Positions 26,271-35,475 of a stretch of DNA of 64,000 bases are shown one piece after another. Position 1 is the first letter of the stretch; every line of letters begins with the position of its first letter. This DNA is from Sipunculus nudus. Taxonomy: Eukaryota > Annelida > Sipuncula > Golfingiida > Sipunculidae. The position numbers were made by a program, and so were the translations under genes. Location: NCBI GenBank assembly GCA_026874595.1, contig CM049322.1:32380340-32444339 (forward strand), given 5' to 3'. The notes beneath the pieces were generated by a model. It was given only the letters and a program-made list of their open reading frames with translations, had not been told where the DNA came from and ran no database searches.

Positions 26271-28986
26271 ATACTCTTCTTGCAAAATCATATTCTTCAC
26301 TTTTTCATATTTTCAGTATATGATATGTAGTTCCTGGGAATGAAGTTAAATTTACCATGAACTGCATTTTTGTCATTAAGGCAAACGTGTTATTTAAAAT
26401 ATTTTCTAAAAGCAGTCTTCTTTTAGGACATTTTTTACGGTGGTTGCCTTTTGGTTCGCGAGGATTTCAAATTCGCAATATTCGCGAAGGGAACTATCTC
26501 GTAAAATAAATCTTCGAAAGAAAGTTGAGAAGTATAAAGGTCAACATTATTATTATATAAAGTTCGTTTATGTTCCAAGCCAATCTTTTTTTTTTTTTCA
26601 TATCAGATGTTTTCAAATTGTCTTCCTTTGACAAACAATACTTTTGTCAATAAGATATTGCGCACATAATATCTGACATAATAAATTCACATAGTCATAT
26701 ATTTAAACTCTGTGTATATTTCTTTTGTATTGTGAGATAGCGACAATAGAACCTTCGCGAAATGATGAAATTGTTAGTATCACGCAATTTTATTCCCTCA
26801 AATATGACGGAACCTCAGTATTTGTTTTCTTTTCTACCAAGAAGACACAATGAGTGTGATCTCCCCTTCACCCTCATACTCCGGGCCCCAGGAGGATTGA
26901 AGTTTAAAGACTCCATTTGAAATAAAGATGGCGACAAGTCTATATCTAATAAAAATTGAAATAAAGGACTGGGATGATAAAACACGGGCTTTAAAGTGGA
27001 AAATGATGAGGGACAACTATGTATCTTTGTTTTCTCTAGGTAACTTAATTAATTTTTTTCAGGGTGTATTTAGGGCAATACATTGTAAAGCTCTGATTGG
27101 GATATAAATACAAAATACGTTTGAACGATGTCTGGAAAAGGTATGCCTTTAAACCTGATAAAGGTATTTTGCATTAAGCAAGATTACAAAGACATTCCGA
27201 TTCGTTCTTTGTTGGGTTATACTTTAAGGCAATTCTATGAGAATAAAATGTTTATTGTACTTGTAGACGTATTACACTAATGACTCAATAACAACGTCAA
27301 GCGTATTTGTGATGTCATCCTGTAACTTGAGTTTTGGTCAAAGGTTTACAGTATAATAAAAAAATTATTTCAATCATTTCCAACAGATGTCACTCCCATA
27401 CGGTAAGCTGCTCCGCTCGACCCACAAAGCAGTGGGGAGTCGACAAAGGTGCCTGGCAGGCAATGTCTGACAAAGCGAATTCGACATTTCTAATGTGCCA
27501 GTTCCCGTGGAATAAACAGGAATAAAAAAGGTTATGCATTCAGTAAGTGTGCACATTCGAGATGTACTGGTGCTAAAATGGTGTACTTTTTATAAACTAT
27601 TTAATTTACTTGGATTCTACAAATAGTTATTTTAACTAATCGCGGCACTCTCCATGGCTCAGGTGGTATTGTTCAATAGTGTTTGGAGATGGGGGAGACC
27701 GGCGATCCCGGAAAGAAACACACCTGCTTTGAATAGGCTACTTACAATCCGCTTTCATAGCGACGGTTGGATTTAAACTGCAGGGCGCCAACCGAGAGAG
27801 CCGAGGGTTTTACCACTCGACAGCCTAGCCCCCTGTTTGTGCTGGTCAGAGGGACAAGCATCATAGATGAACAGAATGAAGTACTTAATTGTATACATAT
27901 AAAAAAAAAGGGTTCAAATAAAGGTTAAATATCATGTGGCTCAACAAATATCAGTTCGCGTCATAAGGACAATTTGAAAGGAGGGGTTGTTTCTAATATT
28001 ACAGTGAAAAGAAAAATATTTAAAGTATTTGAATATATATGGATATATTTAAGTTGTTTGTGAGCAAAATATTTTTGGGAAAAACTGACTAACGGCTATA
28101 TCAAAATAATAGAAACAATATGCAAATATGTAGATTTAAAATATAAAGCAAATAAATGTCGCATGTTTCTACTTTGATCGAATACGCCGGGTAATTCGTT
28201 GTTTCTTTAAATAATAATCACCGTTAACTAATTCAATGTGTTTATGATAGAGCAGGATACATAACAAAGTGTCGGACACGCAGGTGAATACACTTCGTAC
28301 GTAAACGTTTTATGCTGCATTCTCCTTCTGCGTAACCAGTGCTTGCTTTTGCAAGGTTTGCACTACCACACGGCTGGCACAGGTCCAAGAATGTAAACGG
28401 ACCAATGACAGTGGGATATATTTATTTATTACACTTTGCATCAATGAGGGTTTGTTGGGATATATATATATAATATATATATATAATTATGTGTATTTTA
28501 ATGCTGGTGTTTCCGTCGGGACACGGATAACTGTGATGACATCTTTATATGTTGTTGTAAATTTCATTTTATGGGCAGTGAGGTCTCTGTTTTTAACTAA
28601 ATCTTTACGTTTTCATGCAAAATAATTTCCGTTTTTTCTTCACCATTACATAGTATGAAAATACAAGTGTAGAAAAAAATTAATGACTTACCGATGACCA
28701 AAAAATTTAAATATTCGTTCATTTTTCATCTGTCTTCGTAATTTTTGCGTACATCTGTATGAAGTTGGGTCTGTAGAACTGATGCCTCTGAGCTCACACC
28801 TCCCCCAGCTGGAACAGGATACCTTTTCAAAACTGCTATTTACTAAGGGGATTATATTAGGGGTCTCGGTGATAATAACTGTAGCTCTAACACCTTTTTC
28901 GTAACACCAGATTATATTTTTGTTCTTATTAACAATATCGGAGCAATCCAAGACGAGGTTCCTTCCTTCAGCCACTTCTCTATTAC
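15445..28986 (-). CDS. IgSF/FN3 transmembrane receptor with ITIM and ITSM tail (5' incomplete, disrupted)
   Basis: Eleven exons on the minus strand encode five Ig-like domains, one and a half FN3 domains, one transmembrane helix and a ~70-residue cytoplasmic tail; they are listed separately below. Nearly all borders are GT-AG and phase 1, the usual plan of Ig and FN3 modules. The tail carries VQYDDV (15719-15736), which fits the ITIM consensus, and TKYGEV (15520-15537), which fits the ITSM consensus, 20 residues apart; a third tyrosine (EYQT) follows. Such receptors recruit SH2-domain phosphatases or adaptors at the plasma membrane. I infer an immune or adhesion receptor. No signal peptide exon was found above 28986. 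One in-frame TGA and three or more frame breaks mean this copy is a pseudogene, a null allele or a noisy assembly. Confidence 0.8.
15682..15741 (-). CDS. Receptor cytoplasmic exon with ITIM
   Basis: A 60 nt phase 1-1 exon with a strong acceptor (TTATTTTCAG) and donor (GTAAGT). It encodes EVQYDDVDIASTTDNQRLE. VQYDDV fits the ITIM pattern I/V/L/S-x-Y-x-x-I/V/L. It splices in frame to exons on both sides. An opposite-strand frame over 15574-15804 is a shadow. Confidence 0.8.
16016..16078 (-). CDS. Receptor juxtamembrane cytoplasmic exon
   Basis: The donor is GCAG|GTAAG at 16015. Starting after the CAG above 16078, the exon is 63 nt, phase 1-1, and encodes a polar segment with NVSGRNQQGVKPGQLAA. 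A better-looking upstream AG (exon start 16095) would put the frame out by one, so I prefer 16078. No tyrosine lies in this exon. Confidence 0.6.
16843..16968 (-). CDS. Receptor transmembrane exon
   Basis: A 126 nt exon, phase 1-1, with an acceptor above 16968 and donor AAAG|GTGG at 16842. It encodes a short polar lead, a hydrophobic run of about 25 residues (ITGALLLTLIILLIVMV in its middle) and then AYMRHN, whose positive charges mark the cytoplasmic side. It is the only membrane span in the gene and sets a type I topology. Confidence 0.85.
17249..17542 (-). CDS. Receptor exon: C-terminal half of a second FN3-like domain
   Basis: A 294 nt phase 1-1 exon with acceptor TTTTCTTAG and donor GTAAGT. 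Residues read VKYRRDGTW in a C-strand position, and YVIEGLDTEKEYMFELVLYY in the E-F strand position with the typical 'L-x-x-x-x-x-Y' FN3 pattern. The A-B strands seem to be missing. Three cysteines (GACDA, ANCQPP, TCLEH) are unusual for FN3. Confidence 0.75.
18653..18934 (-). CDS. Receptor exon: FN3 domain, frame broken
   Basis: The exon reads TRCFETPVSVEIWWQAGF, then a YTQTFSVYYREV strand, then VRVTGLTPN, a typical FN3 order of B strand Trp, C strand and E strand. After LTPN the expected EYQFKVVAHNKHRG strand is present but in another frame; one extra base near 18738-18745 accounts for it. The donor is TTG|GTAATT at 18652. The start (CAG above 18934) is one base out of phase with the preceding Ig exon, so a second indel or another acceptor is likely. 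Confidence 0.75.
20063..20368 (-). CDS. Receptor exon: Ig domain 5, lacking the core disulfide
   Basis: A 306 nt phase 1-1 exon, intact, with acceptor ATTACAG and donor GTAAGG. The frame gives TPKQPDHPADGE, KAFHLSIQVD at the B strand, VKCQWFKVRGG at the C strand (Trp kept), and LGRYTVQTSNG at the F strand. Both canonical disulfide cysteines are absent: B strand has Ser-Ile-Gln, F strand has Y-T-V. One cysteine remains next to the Trp. Sequons NST and NGS suggest glycosylation. Confidence 0.85.
20369..23313 (-). other. Intron of the Ig receptor gene
   Basis: 2.9 kb without a further Ig or FN3 exon that I can see. It contains a cluster of CRE-like sites (22794-22863) and a GC-alternating stretch near 21700-21790. 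Short open frames at 20996-21266 look random. Confidence 0.6.
22794..22863. promoter_or_regulatory. Cluster of CRE-like sites in an intron
   Basis: Two perfect TGACGTCA palindromes lie at 22794-22801 and 22812-22819, with start-to-start spacing of 18 bp. A third site, TACGTCA, is at 22857-22863. TGACGTCA is the full consensus for CREB/ATF bZIP dimers. An enhancer role is an inference. Confidence 0.5.
23314..23627 (-). CDS. Receptor exon: Ig domain 4, one-base deletion likely
   Basis: Acceptor GAAACAG above 23627, donor TTT|GTAAGT below 23314. The frame shows KYTVTCQP (B Cys), CTYVWYKGRE (C Trp) and GIEIKCVLEN (F Cys), a complete Ig core. The exon is 314 nt, one short of a multiple of three, so it would not join the next exon in phase. 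One missing A in the A7 run (T run 23327-23333 on the plus strand) would explain this. Confidence 0.8.
23720..23790. repeat. (AT)n microsatellite
   Basis: About 35 AT units, uninterrupted. Confidence 0.98.
24544..24646. repeat. (AC)n(AT)n microsatellite
   Basis: AC-rich start, then AT with one AC interruption. Confidence 0.98.
25167..25445 (-). CDS. Receptor exon: Ig domain 3 with in-frame stop
   Basis: A 279 nt phase 1-1 exon with acceptor ATAAACAG and donor GTAAGT. The frame gives KTVTCEVKGGQPPP (B Cys), NISWICPESG (C Trp), then after VKKE a TGA at 25249-25251, then TRTCTCQAI (F Cys) and ATLFVY at the G strand. Both ends are in the same frame, so the TGA looks like a base substitution and not an indel. 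It would cut the protein before the membrane span. Confidence 0.8.
25679..25951 (-). CDS. Receptor exon: Ig domain 2
   Basis: A 273 nt phase 1-1 exon, intact, with acceptor ATTTTGCAG and donor GTGAGT. It reads KPAAPSITIQNAP, VKIKCIPGEK (B Cys), HKYRFKRG at the C strand (no Trp), and EQGNYTCNIRN (F Cys, D/E-x-G-x-Y-x-C pattern), then VSLDVD. Four sequons (NTT, NLT, NYT, NST) suggest heavy N-glycosylation. Confidence 0.88.
26219..26271. repeat. (AT)n(GT)n microsatellite
   Basis: About 15 AT units followed by about 11 GT units. Confidence 0.97.
27640..27840 (-). mobile_element. Candidate tRNA-derived SINE
   Basis: On the minus strand a GTCGAGTGGT segment resembles an RNA polymerase III A box, and AGTTTAAATCC some 50 bases on resembles a B box, with a stretch like an anticodon arm between. 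The rest of the insert has no coding frame. It lies in an intron of the Ig gene. It may instead be a tRNA pseudogene. Confidence 0.45.
28460..28486. repeat. (TA)n tract
   Basis: Short interrupted TA tract in an intron. Confidence 0.9.
28692..28986 (-). CDS. Receptor exon: Ig domain 1, one-base insertion likely
   Basis: Acceptor TTATAG above 28986, donor CG|GTAAGT at 28691. It reads NREVAEGRNLVLDC (B Cys), NIIWCYEKG (C Trp), an extra pair in VSCSSWGRCELRG, and TSYRCTQK (F Cys). The end of the domain, NEYLNFLVIG, is in another frame, and the exon (295 nt) is one longer than a multiple of three. An extra A in the A5 run (T5 at 28722-28726 on the plus strand) explains both. This is the most 5' exon I can find; starting phase 1, it needs an upstream exon. 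Confidence 0.78.
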
Positions 28987-29584
28987 CTATAACAATATGA
29001 CAAATAAGTATGAACTATCATGATCAGCTTATTTTTTTTTTTTTTTTTTTTTTTACTTTTAATTCGCCATAATGATAAAACAATAGATATTTCTTTTTTT
29101 TTCTGTTGAGATGATATGTGTATAAAAGAATGTACTTGTTAAAAATTCATTATAGCGGACAAATATAAATTAGACTGTATACGTTTAAGGACTTAAGTGT
29201 CATTGATTTTTATTCCATTCTTTACAAACTATACTAGAACGTTTCAGTATAGTTTTTGTGAGCTCGGGTAGCACAGGGGAGATCGCAAGAGCAAGTTTTA
29301 ACCAATTATGAGCGGCCCCTACCCAGTGAGAGCCCTCTGCAGGCTTAACGGAAAGGCTATAGCCCACAACCATCTCTCATTCACAAATGCGCCGGTCGTG
29401 TGTGTGTGTGTGTGTATTGGGGGGGGGGGCTCCTCGAGATCATGACCCCGTAATGGGAATGACCCAAGCAGGACCCGCAGGTGCGGTAGACAAAAGGCCT
29501 ACGTGACACCATGGTAAAGTGACAGAGAGCATCCGTCCTCTCACGCAGTTCATTCATTCAGGGTTTTGTTAAGTCGTAGGAAAA
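28987..29584. other. Upstream of the last visible Ig exon
   Basis: A poly(T) run of about 25 at 29031-29054, a SINE-like stretch (29260-29560) and (GT)n plus a G run at 29398-29429. I could not find a signal-peptide exon or promoter. Confidence 0.5.
29260..29560 (+). mobile_element. SINE-like repeat, copy 1
   Basis: A core resembling CTCACAAACGAGTGCGCC lies at 29374-29393 and is followed by a GT tract, a G run and a 'ctcctcgaga' phrase. Related cores are at 31754-31777 and, inverted, at 49443-49466. Boundaries are approximate. Confidence 0.4.
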
Positions 29585-30064
29585 TATAACAAAATCAAAG
29601 TCTCTCTCAACGCAAACGGAACACGATACGGCTCGACCTCAATTGTGTACCGGAGATGAATCGAATATTACATTCGATGACATCAGTGACTTATACTTCC
29701 CCATACTGATTAAGCAGATCCCGTATCTCGCGCTGTTGTCGCTTGCCTAGCTCGACACTGATCTGTACGTCACGTTCAGTTTGGCTACGCATCGTCGGCG
29801 GTAACGAAACGTGGGAAGTTTCGTCTACTCCATCGGGGCTTTGCTCCCCGACCAAGGGGGATTCTGATTCACATTTCGGATTATCCGGTTCTCGTACTTT
29901 TTCGTCCATGGTCAAGGCAACCGCCGCCAAGACATGCTGAGGTTCAGCCCTGGTCTTATATCTCTTCTACATGATCACGTAGAAGGTTTTAACCATGTTA
30001 CTGACCATGACCCGATAGTCTAGGTCACCTCCTTTACCTACAACGCTGTAGGGGCCTTTCCACT
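29585..30064 (-). pseudogene. Gmr1-type Gypsy: integrase GPY/F tail, linker and RT start
   Basis: On the minus strand, after the integrase core, the frames read GPYSVVGKGGDLDYRV (the GPY/F module), KTFYVIM and KRYKTRAEP, then a linker (AAVALTMDEKVREPD) and QISVELGKRQQREIRDLLNQ followed by YGEV, the segment that in Gypsy elements precedes reverse transcriptase. The next frame gives PYRVPFALRETLI, the typical N-terminal RT motif. The order is therefore integrase then RT. The copy ends near 29585 and has stops and shifts. Confidence 0.8.
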
Positions 30065-30606
30065 TACCAACACCTGGTTTCTGCCTGTCTGGAGAAGAAA
30101 TAACACTTCCTCGCCGATCTCGAATCTGAGGGTGCGTTTGTATCTACCTGCGGATTTGTCCAGTGCTTCGCGAGCCAACACAAGTTTAGCTTGTCCCGGA
30201 GATCAAGCACGTATTGGTATATAGTCTTTGTGGTCCACAGATCGCGTAGACTGCGCATGGGACCTCTTACAACCCGCAAGAGCAACTCAAAAGCAGCGAA
30301 ACCTGTGCTCTCATGTGGTGTCTCTCTATAAGCAAAGATCACCCCGCTCAAATGTCGACCCCAATCTCGTGGTCTCTCCAGGCACTTACGCTTCAACATC
30401 TCTTTCAGGATGCCGTTTAATCTTTCCACCTCCCATTGCACATCGGGTGATCGAGAGGTGGATCGTTGATATACAAAAAGCAAACGACTAACTTCCCTCA
30501 TGAGGTTAGTGGTGAACTGAATCCCCATGTCCGGGAGTACCTCCGATTGCACTCCTAATCGGTTTAACCTCCTGACAACCACTAGACTTATCGCCACGCT
30601 GTTCAA
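30064..30606 (-). pseudogene. Gmr1-type Gypsy integrase core remnant
   Basis: A 180-codon open frame on the minus strand. LGVQSEVLPDMGIQFTTN holds the second catalytic Asp of the DD35E triad, and EVERLNGILKEML holds the catalytic Glu 35 positions later; the first Asp is not present. RPRDWGRHLSGVIFAYRE and STGFAAFELL are typical of the core's C-terminal part. The N-terminal zinc-binding head is missing, replaced by the gag remnant upstream. The spacing is one residue short, fitting a small deletion. Confidence 0.85.
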
Positions 30607-30842
30607 CAGCTGAGTGCAACAATTGTGGGACAGTCCTTTGACCTCGACCTGGTACTGGTCTGCTTACAGGATCTACACAGGAGATTTCCTCTTTGTTTAG
30701 ATGGCTGCTGATCGCATGACCGACGCGCACGTAAAATGGGAATGCCAGCATCTAGTTTAGGCCGCTTACACTGTGTATACACAGGTGTAAAACAAATCTT
30801 TGCCGGCACAGTTTTCCACTGAAGTACGCGCTCGCAATACAA
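30603..30842 (-). pseudogene. Gypsy gag zinc-knuckle remnant fused to integrase
   Basis: A 79-codon frame ends in CRSCKQTSTRSRSKDC. The stretch 'tgtaagcagaccagtacca' matches 'tgtaaacagaccagtacca' in the gag remnant at about 38290, so both come from one element family. Gag wraps element RNA. The join to mid-integrase implies loss of protease and the integrase head. Confidence 0.6.
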
Positions 30843-30865
30843 TATGGCAAAAAAAAATCATTGGA

Positions 30866-31680
30866 TCACTGACAGATAGGCTTACAGCATATATCTCCTA
30901 GATACGTCCAGGTCCACATTCCTGAATATGTGACAATATTTAGTATCATTTGGCGATTTGCGTATATAATGTCCTTGTCTGTTATAGGCTTTCCACCACG
31001 GTAGACACGCGTCGACGGATTACCATCCCTTCGGTAATTATGATATTTACTCGCCCTCAAGTCCAGTAGAGAGGTATCTTATCTACGTGGCCGTCCTCAG
31101 ACACTGACGTTCTACGATCAGGAACATCGTCTCTCAGCTGATCAGACACTGACAAACACGAACCCGCTTCTGGACCCAAGCGGCAGTCAGGCTACACCGG
31201 CCTGACCTAGTCGTTTTTTCCCCTCGTTCCAGTTTATATATCGATGCTGACGTCACACCTCCTGACCGTCCTTGGCACCATGCCCTACAATCTCACTTGG
31301 CCCCTCGTTCAGTGACAAGAATGAAAAAAGGATTCGTCTCCAGAGAGAAAGGAATGGCAAGCATAATGCATGCAGGTGCGTTGCCCATGAAGCCTACAAC
31401 AACAATGTGACCACAAGAACTTAAGCTGACGAATCTGACATAAAGCAATTCTCACTGAAATACGACTGCACCAAAACCAACCCCAAAGCTAAAACATATG
31501 TAGTCCATCTCTAACCCATTATAAATGTATAAATAAGAAAAAAATAAAAGTTCTTTTTATTATCTTTTGCGTTTCTAATGTTCTTTGGGGCTGTCTAGAA
31601 TTAAGAGAATCATAACATCGACAATAAAGCTGAAATTAAATATATATTCATATATATTGTTACTCCTAAAAGATACCCTC
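30866..31680. other. No recognised gene
   Basis: Upstream of the Gypsy remnant in its own orientation; it may contain more of the element, but no gag or LTR motif is recognisable to me. Confidence 0.4.
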
Positions 31681-31900
31681 TGTGGCCCTAACTGTTGAAT
31701 CCAGTATTCTAGTGGTGACCGGCCTCGATGTGGAGACTCTGCCCGACAGTCATGTTTCACTCACAAACAAGTGCGCCTGCGGGGGGTCCTCGATACTATT
31801 ACCCAGCAGTGGAGATAGCACCCACCAAGGACCCACAGGGGTTTACCCCGAGCCTACTTGACGCCAGAAAGATAGGGTTTAAGCCCCTGTCACTTAGTCC
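31675..31900 (+). mobile_element. SINE-like repeat, copy 2
   Basis: A GTTGAATCCAG segment near 31695 resembles a B box. The core near 31754-31777 matches the copies at 29374 and 49443. It is followed by 'ggggggtcctcga', also seen in copy 1. Confidence 0.45.
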
Positions 31901-33460
31901 AAAACCTGAATTGAATTCTGCAGATGTATACTTAGTACTTAGTTAAAGAAAGCATAAAAATGGAGTCGGTCACCTCCAGTTCTACCAAAAAATATAAAAG
32001 AAAAATTAAAAAAAGAAATCGATTCATCATGATGAGATGTAGCCGTGACAACAGGACTCAGTATGCACTTATATTGGGCAGGCAAGCCTAACTTGAGTCG
32101 TGATAAAAGTCATATCGAGAAATGATCGTAGTGGTCTTCCATCATGTTGCATTCATATCGTGGTTAACAGCCCATAATCTTAACATTAGGATACGAATGA
32201 TGATGTAACACAAAAGAATACATATTAACTCACAACCCAAACTGAAACTCCGTCTCTATAGTAACGAGTCATAACCTGTATTGCGTACAAGTTGGCTGCG
32301 TCCAGTAACCCGTGAGAGTAATCGTGCAAAGTGATGGACCCATATTACATGATCGTGCGAGCCATGCTTGTATTTATGCGGTCAGAAATTCGACAAACAT
32401 GCAGGTTCTTTACCAGTATGCCGAGTTAAAAAGGTATTTTCTCGCTCTTGTTAGGTGTTGTTAAAAAGTGTACTACAAGATCTAACGACTGGTCTGGTTT
32501 GAGTCAAGTGACATCGTGCGTGTAGGCCATGAGGCATTGTCAGAAATGACGAAAATATTTGAATCCTCACAAAGCCTTAAAGTGCGATCCTCACTGAAGG
32601 ATGTAACGACACTCTGACAGTTAGTATAATGGTTGTAGACTCTCTAATGTCAGAGGATCGAAATGGCGCTGTATGAGATGGCTATGCAAGAACGGCTATG
32701 TAACTCTGGTATTAAATACCTTGGACATACCGAAATCAAAATATAAACTCGAATTTCATGCTTTTACGATATATTTCCTTTCCCATACAAGAGACGAAAA
32801 CCCGCAGGCCATGTTCCCGTGTCTGTTATCCGTATACGAGGAACATTTTCATGCCTCACAAACTAGTCCCTGTTAAGGCCTGATGCTCTTATTGATAGTA
32901 CCAAACTGCCTTCTGTGGTATAAACAAAATGTGACCGATAACATGAACACACTTTATATGTTATTAGCTTTGGGTCTATGCCATTTATATCCCAGGGCCT
33001 ATATCTTATCACAGTCTTTTAATGAATGTCTAGGAGTTTCAGACAAGATATCTATTAGAGAGAAACCATGCTACGAAGAAGAAAAATACTTAAATGAGTT
33101 TAAGAAGTGAAGATATACTTGGCTTAGATGGAGCCTGGGAAATGAAAAAATAAGCTGCAGTTGGTGTACTTAAGTTAAATAAATACTTTGTTTTGTAAAT
33201 TGAGATACTTATGTAATATGGAGCACGAGATAAAAAAACATATATATGGGATAGAACGTGTTAAATGCTGTATAACTCACCCGAATCAGATATCACGGCC
33301 CTCGGCAAAAATATGAGGCATGAAAATATTAGTCTTCTTCTGACATCTGAATCAAATCAAAATAAATTAATTGAGTCTCAATGAATAGAAGGTATAAAAC
33401 AGATACATAATGATGCCTTTCATTTTAATGGAAAACTGCGTTTCTACTTTGTTTTTAACC
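31901..33460. other. No recognised gene
   Basis: AT-rich, without exon signals. A weak tRNA-like segment at 32607-32670 was not accepted. Short open frames at 32673-33110 look like chance. Confidence 0.5.
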
Positions 33461-33739
33461 TTATTTCCCCGTGTTGGATGTCAGTATACGGGCTAAGCGG
33501 GCTAATGCCCTTGATCTCTTAATCCAGCTGGCCTGTGATTTCGAAATGTTTGCATTAATTACTTATGCTGTAAATGTGAAAACAATCATTTATGAATGCT
33601 TACATCTCAGCAATATTCTGTTGCCATTGATTAGATCCAGGAGAGAACAATGACTTCTTTCTCATGATCAGTTTCTTTTACACCAGGGTCTACAAATGTC
33701 TCACGGCCCCGGATCTCCTACTGTTTATATCCGGCACTG

Positions 33740-34800
33740 CTCTTTCTTTTAATTTAGGCAAATGGACCGATCTTTCTGAAACCCGGCATACGTATCGGGC
33801 CACATGTGAACTGGTGCCTAACAAAGATTGGTGGCGCCACCTACACTCCTAATCGCGCAGTGTCCATCTGTGCGTCTTTTTTAGTGATGATAGTCTATAT
33901 CTGAGATGTGGATCGATTAACTCGGCTGAAATAGTTCCGTAAATCTCGTGAATACTTGCATCTCGTACTCAAGACTGTTGGCACCATCTGCAATCGTTTT
34001 GGCATGGCGTCCATCCATGTCTTTGCAGAGGGTTAAAATCACTCACATCTCCGGACTCTTCCATTGCATCGGCCTGAAATTTGGCATACCCATCCATCTT
34101 GGATAGCTTTCTCGTACACATGGCCGGTGGCGTGTCCTACAATCATGTATTGATATAATAGATCCATGCATTTATTTCAGGAGTGTTTCGACAGATCTGC
34201 CTGAAATTATGCTTGTCCATAGATCTTTGATCCTTTAATCTTGTACACAAGCTTTTTGGAGCCCCTACAAACGTCTTTGTGTGGCATCCATTCATAAACC
34301 TGTATTGCACATATCTCAGGAGTGGATGGATGTATCAGCCTGAAAATGTGTACGTTTATCCGTATTGGATAGCTTTGACATGTAAACCAGACATGGGACG
34401 CCATTTACCATCCTGTTTTCATAGGTCTTTTTTATGCGATTTGACGTATCGTCCTGACATTTTGTATGTTCATTCATCTTGGATTTAGTTCTCGTACCCG
34501 AGACTGGTGGCGCCACCCACAATATTTGAAGAATACATTTCTGCATTCATATCAGGAGTGGTTAAATATATACCTAAGCCTTAAATTCCATTTTATCTGG
34601 CGTCCACCTGTATGTCTGTGTTCATGATAATTACTCATACATCAGGTGTTATAGTGAAGGCCTGAAATATTGCATGCCTATCCATCTTGGATATCTTTCT
34701 CGTACACATGATAGGTGGTGCCACCTACAATCATGTTTTCACAAAATACATTTATGCAATTATCTCAGGAGTGGTGTAGAATGTTTTGGACATTGACAGC
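33740..34800 (-). repeat. ~165 bp repeat module, inverted copy
   Basis: The reverse complement of this stretch matches the module at 1500-2380 and 43500-44340, including the 'gaaacccggcat' and 'catgtgaactggtgcctaac' phrases, GGTGGCGCCACC at 33830-33841, and repeated 'tctcgtacac' and 'tcaggagtggt' phrases about 170 bp apart. Confidence 0.75.
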
Positions 34801-35475
34801 TAAACCAGCCTGATGGCCATTGCTACAACCTGGCATACCTGTTTTTATATGTTTCCCACCGAGACATTTTACGACTTCCATAAAAGTCTTACACACCCAA
34901 CCTGCTTATATGGCAAATTATATATTGAGAGCTACAGCCTGCCAATCCGAACGTCAATATTATTGGCCAAGTCTGTTTATTTAAAAACCGAAGAGACCTC
35001 AGAGTCAAGGGTTCATGTCTAGTATATTTGCCACATTATTTTTTAACCGACGGTTTAATGTATTAGGGTGTTCACAGGTATTCAATTAGAAAAAAAATGT
35101 AATACAAGTCTGGTAACGCAAAGACGATTTTAACACATCTTCACTACGGTATAAGTTATCTTATCATACAAAAGGTCAAGTTGAGTGTGTAGTCTATAGA
35201 GTCCAATTTGTTTTCGCAGTGTGGAGAGGGCAGCACACCCTTATGGTAAAATTTTTAGCCTGAAGTCTGAGCGGAATAAGGACTCGTGACGTGAATCTAC
35301 AACGTTGAGGTCATAATTTCTGCCTCTTAAGTGTTAAGACGGGACAAACAGGGAATGAACTTAAGTTCATCATAAAGTTGTTTTACATTTAGATAAGGTA
35401 TTTACCGTATGGTTACAAAATCATCAAATCCCATGTTATCCTCTTGTCTAAGGGTTGTAGAAGCGTGCATGTCCA
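34801..35475. other. No recognised gene
   Basis: I see nothing in this stretch that I can name. Confidence 0.5.

Larger units (their letters stand above)
25952..28691 (-). other. Intron with microsatellite and SINE-like insert
   Basis: Contains (AT)n(GT)n at 26219-26271, a tRNA-like SINE candidate at about 27640-27840 and an AT tract at 28460-28486. I see no further Ig exon. Confidence 0.6.

Noticed and set aside
32607-32670. tRNA-like segment (TTAGTATAATGG, then GGATCGAAATGG)
   Set aside because: The anticodon arm and acceptor stem do not form, and the B box is poor; not enough for a tRNA or SINE.
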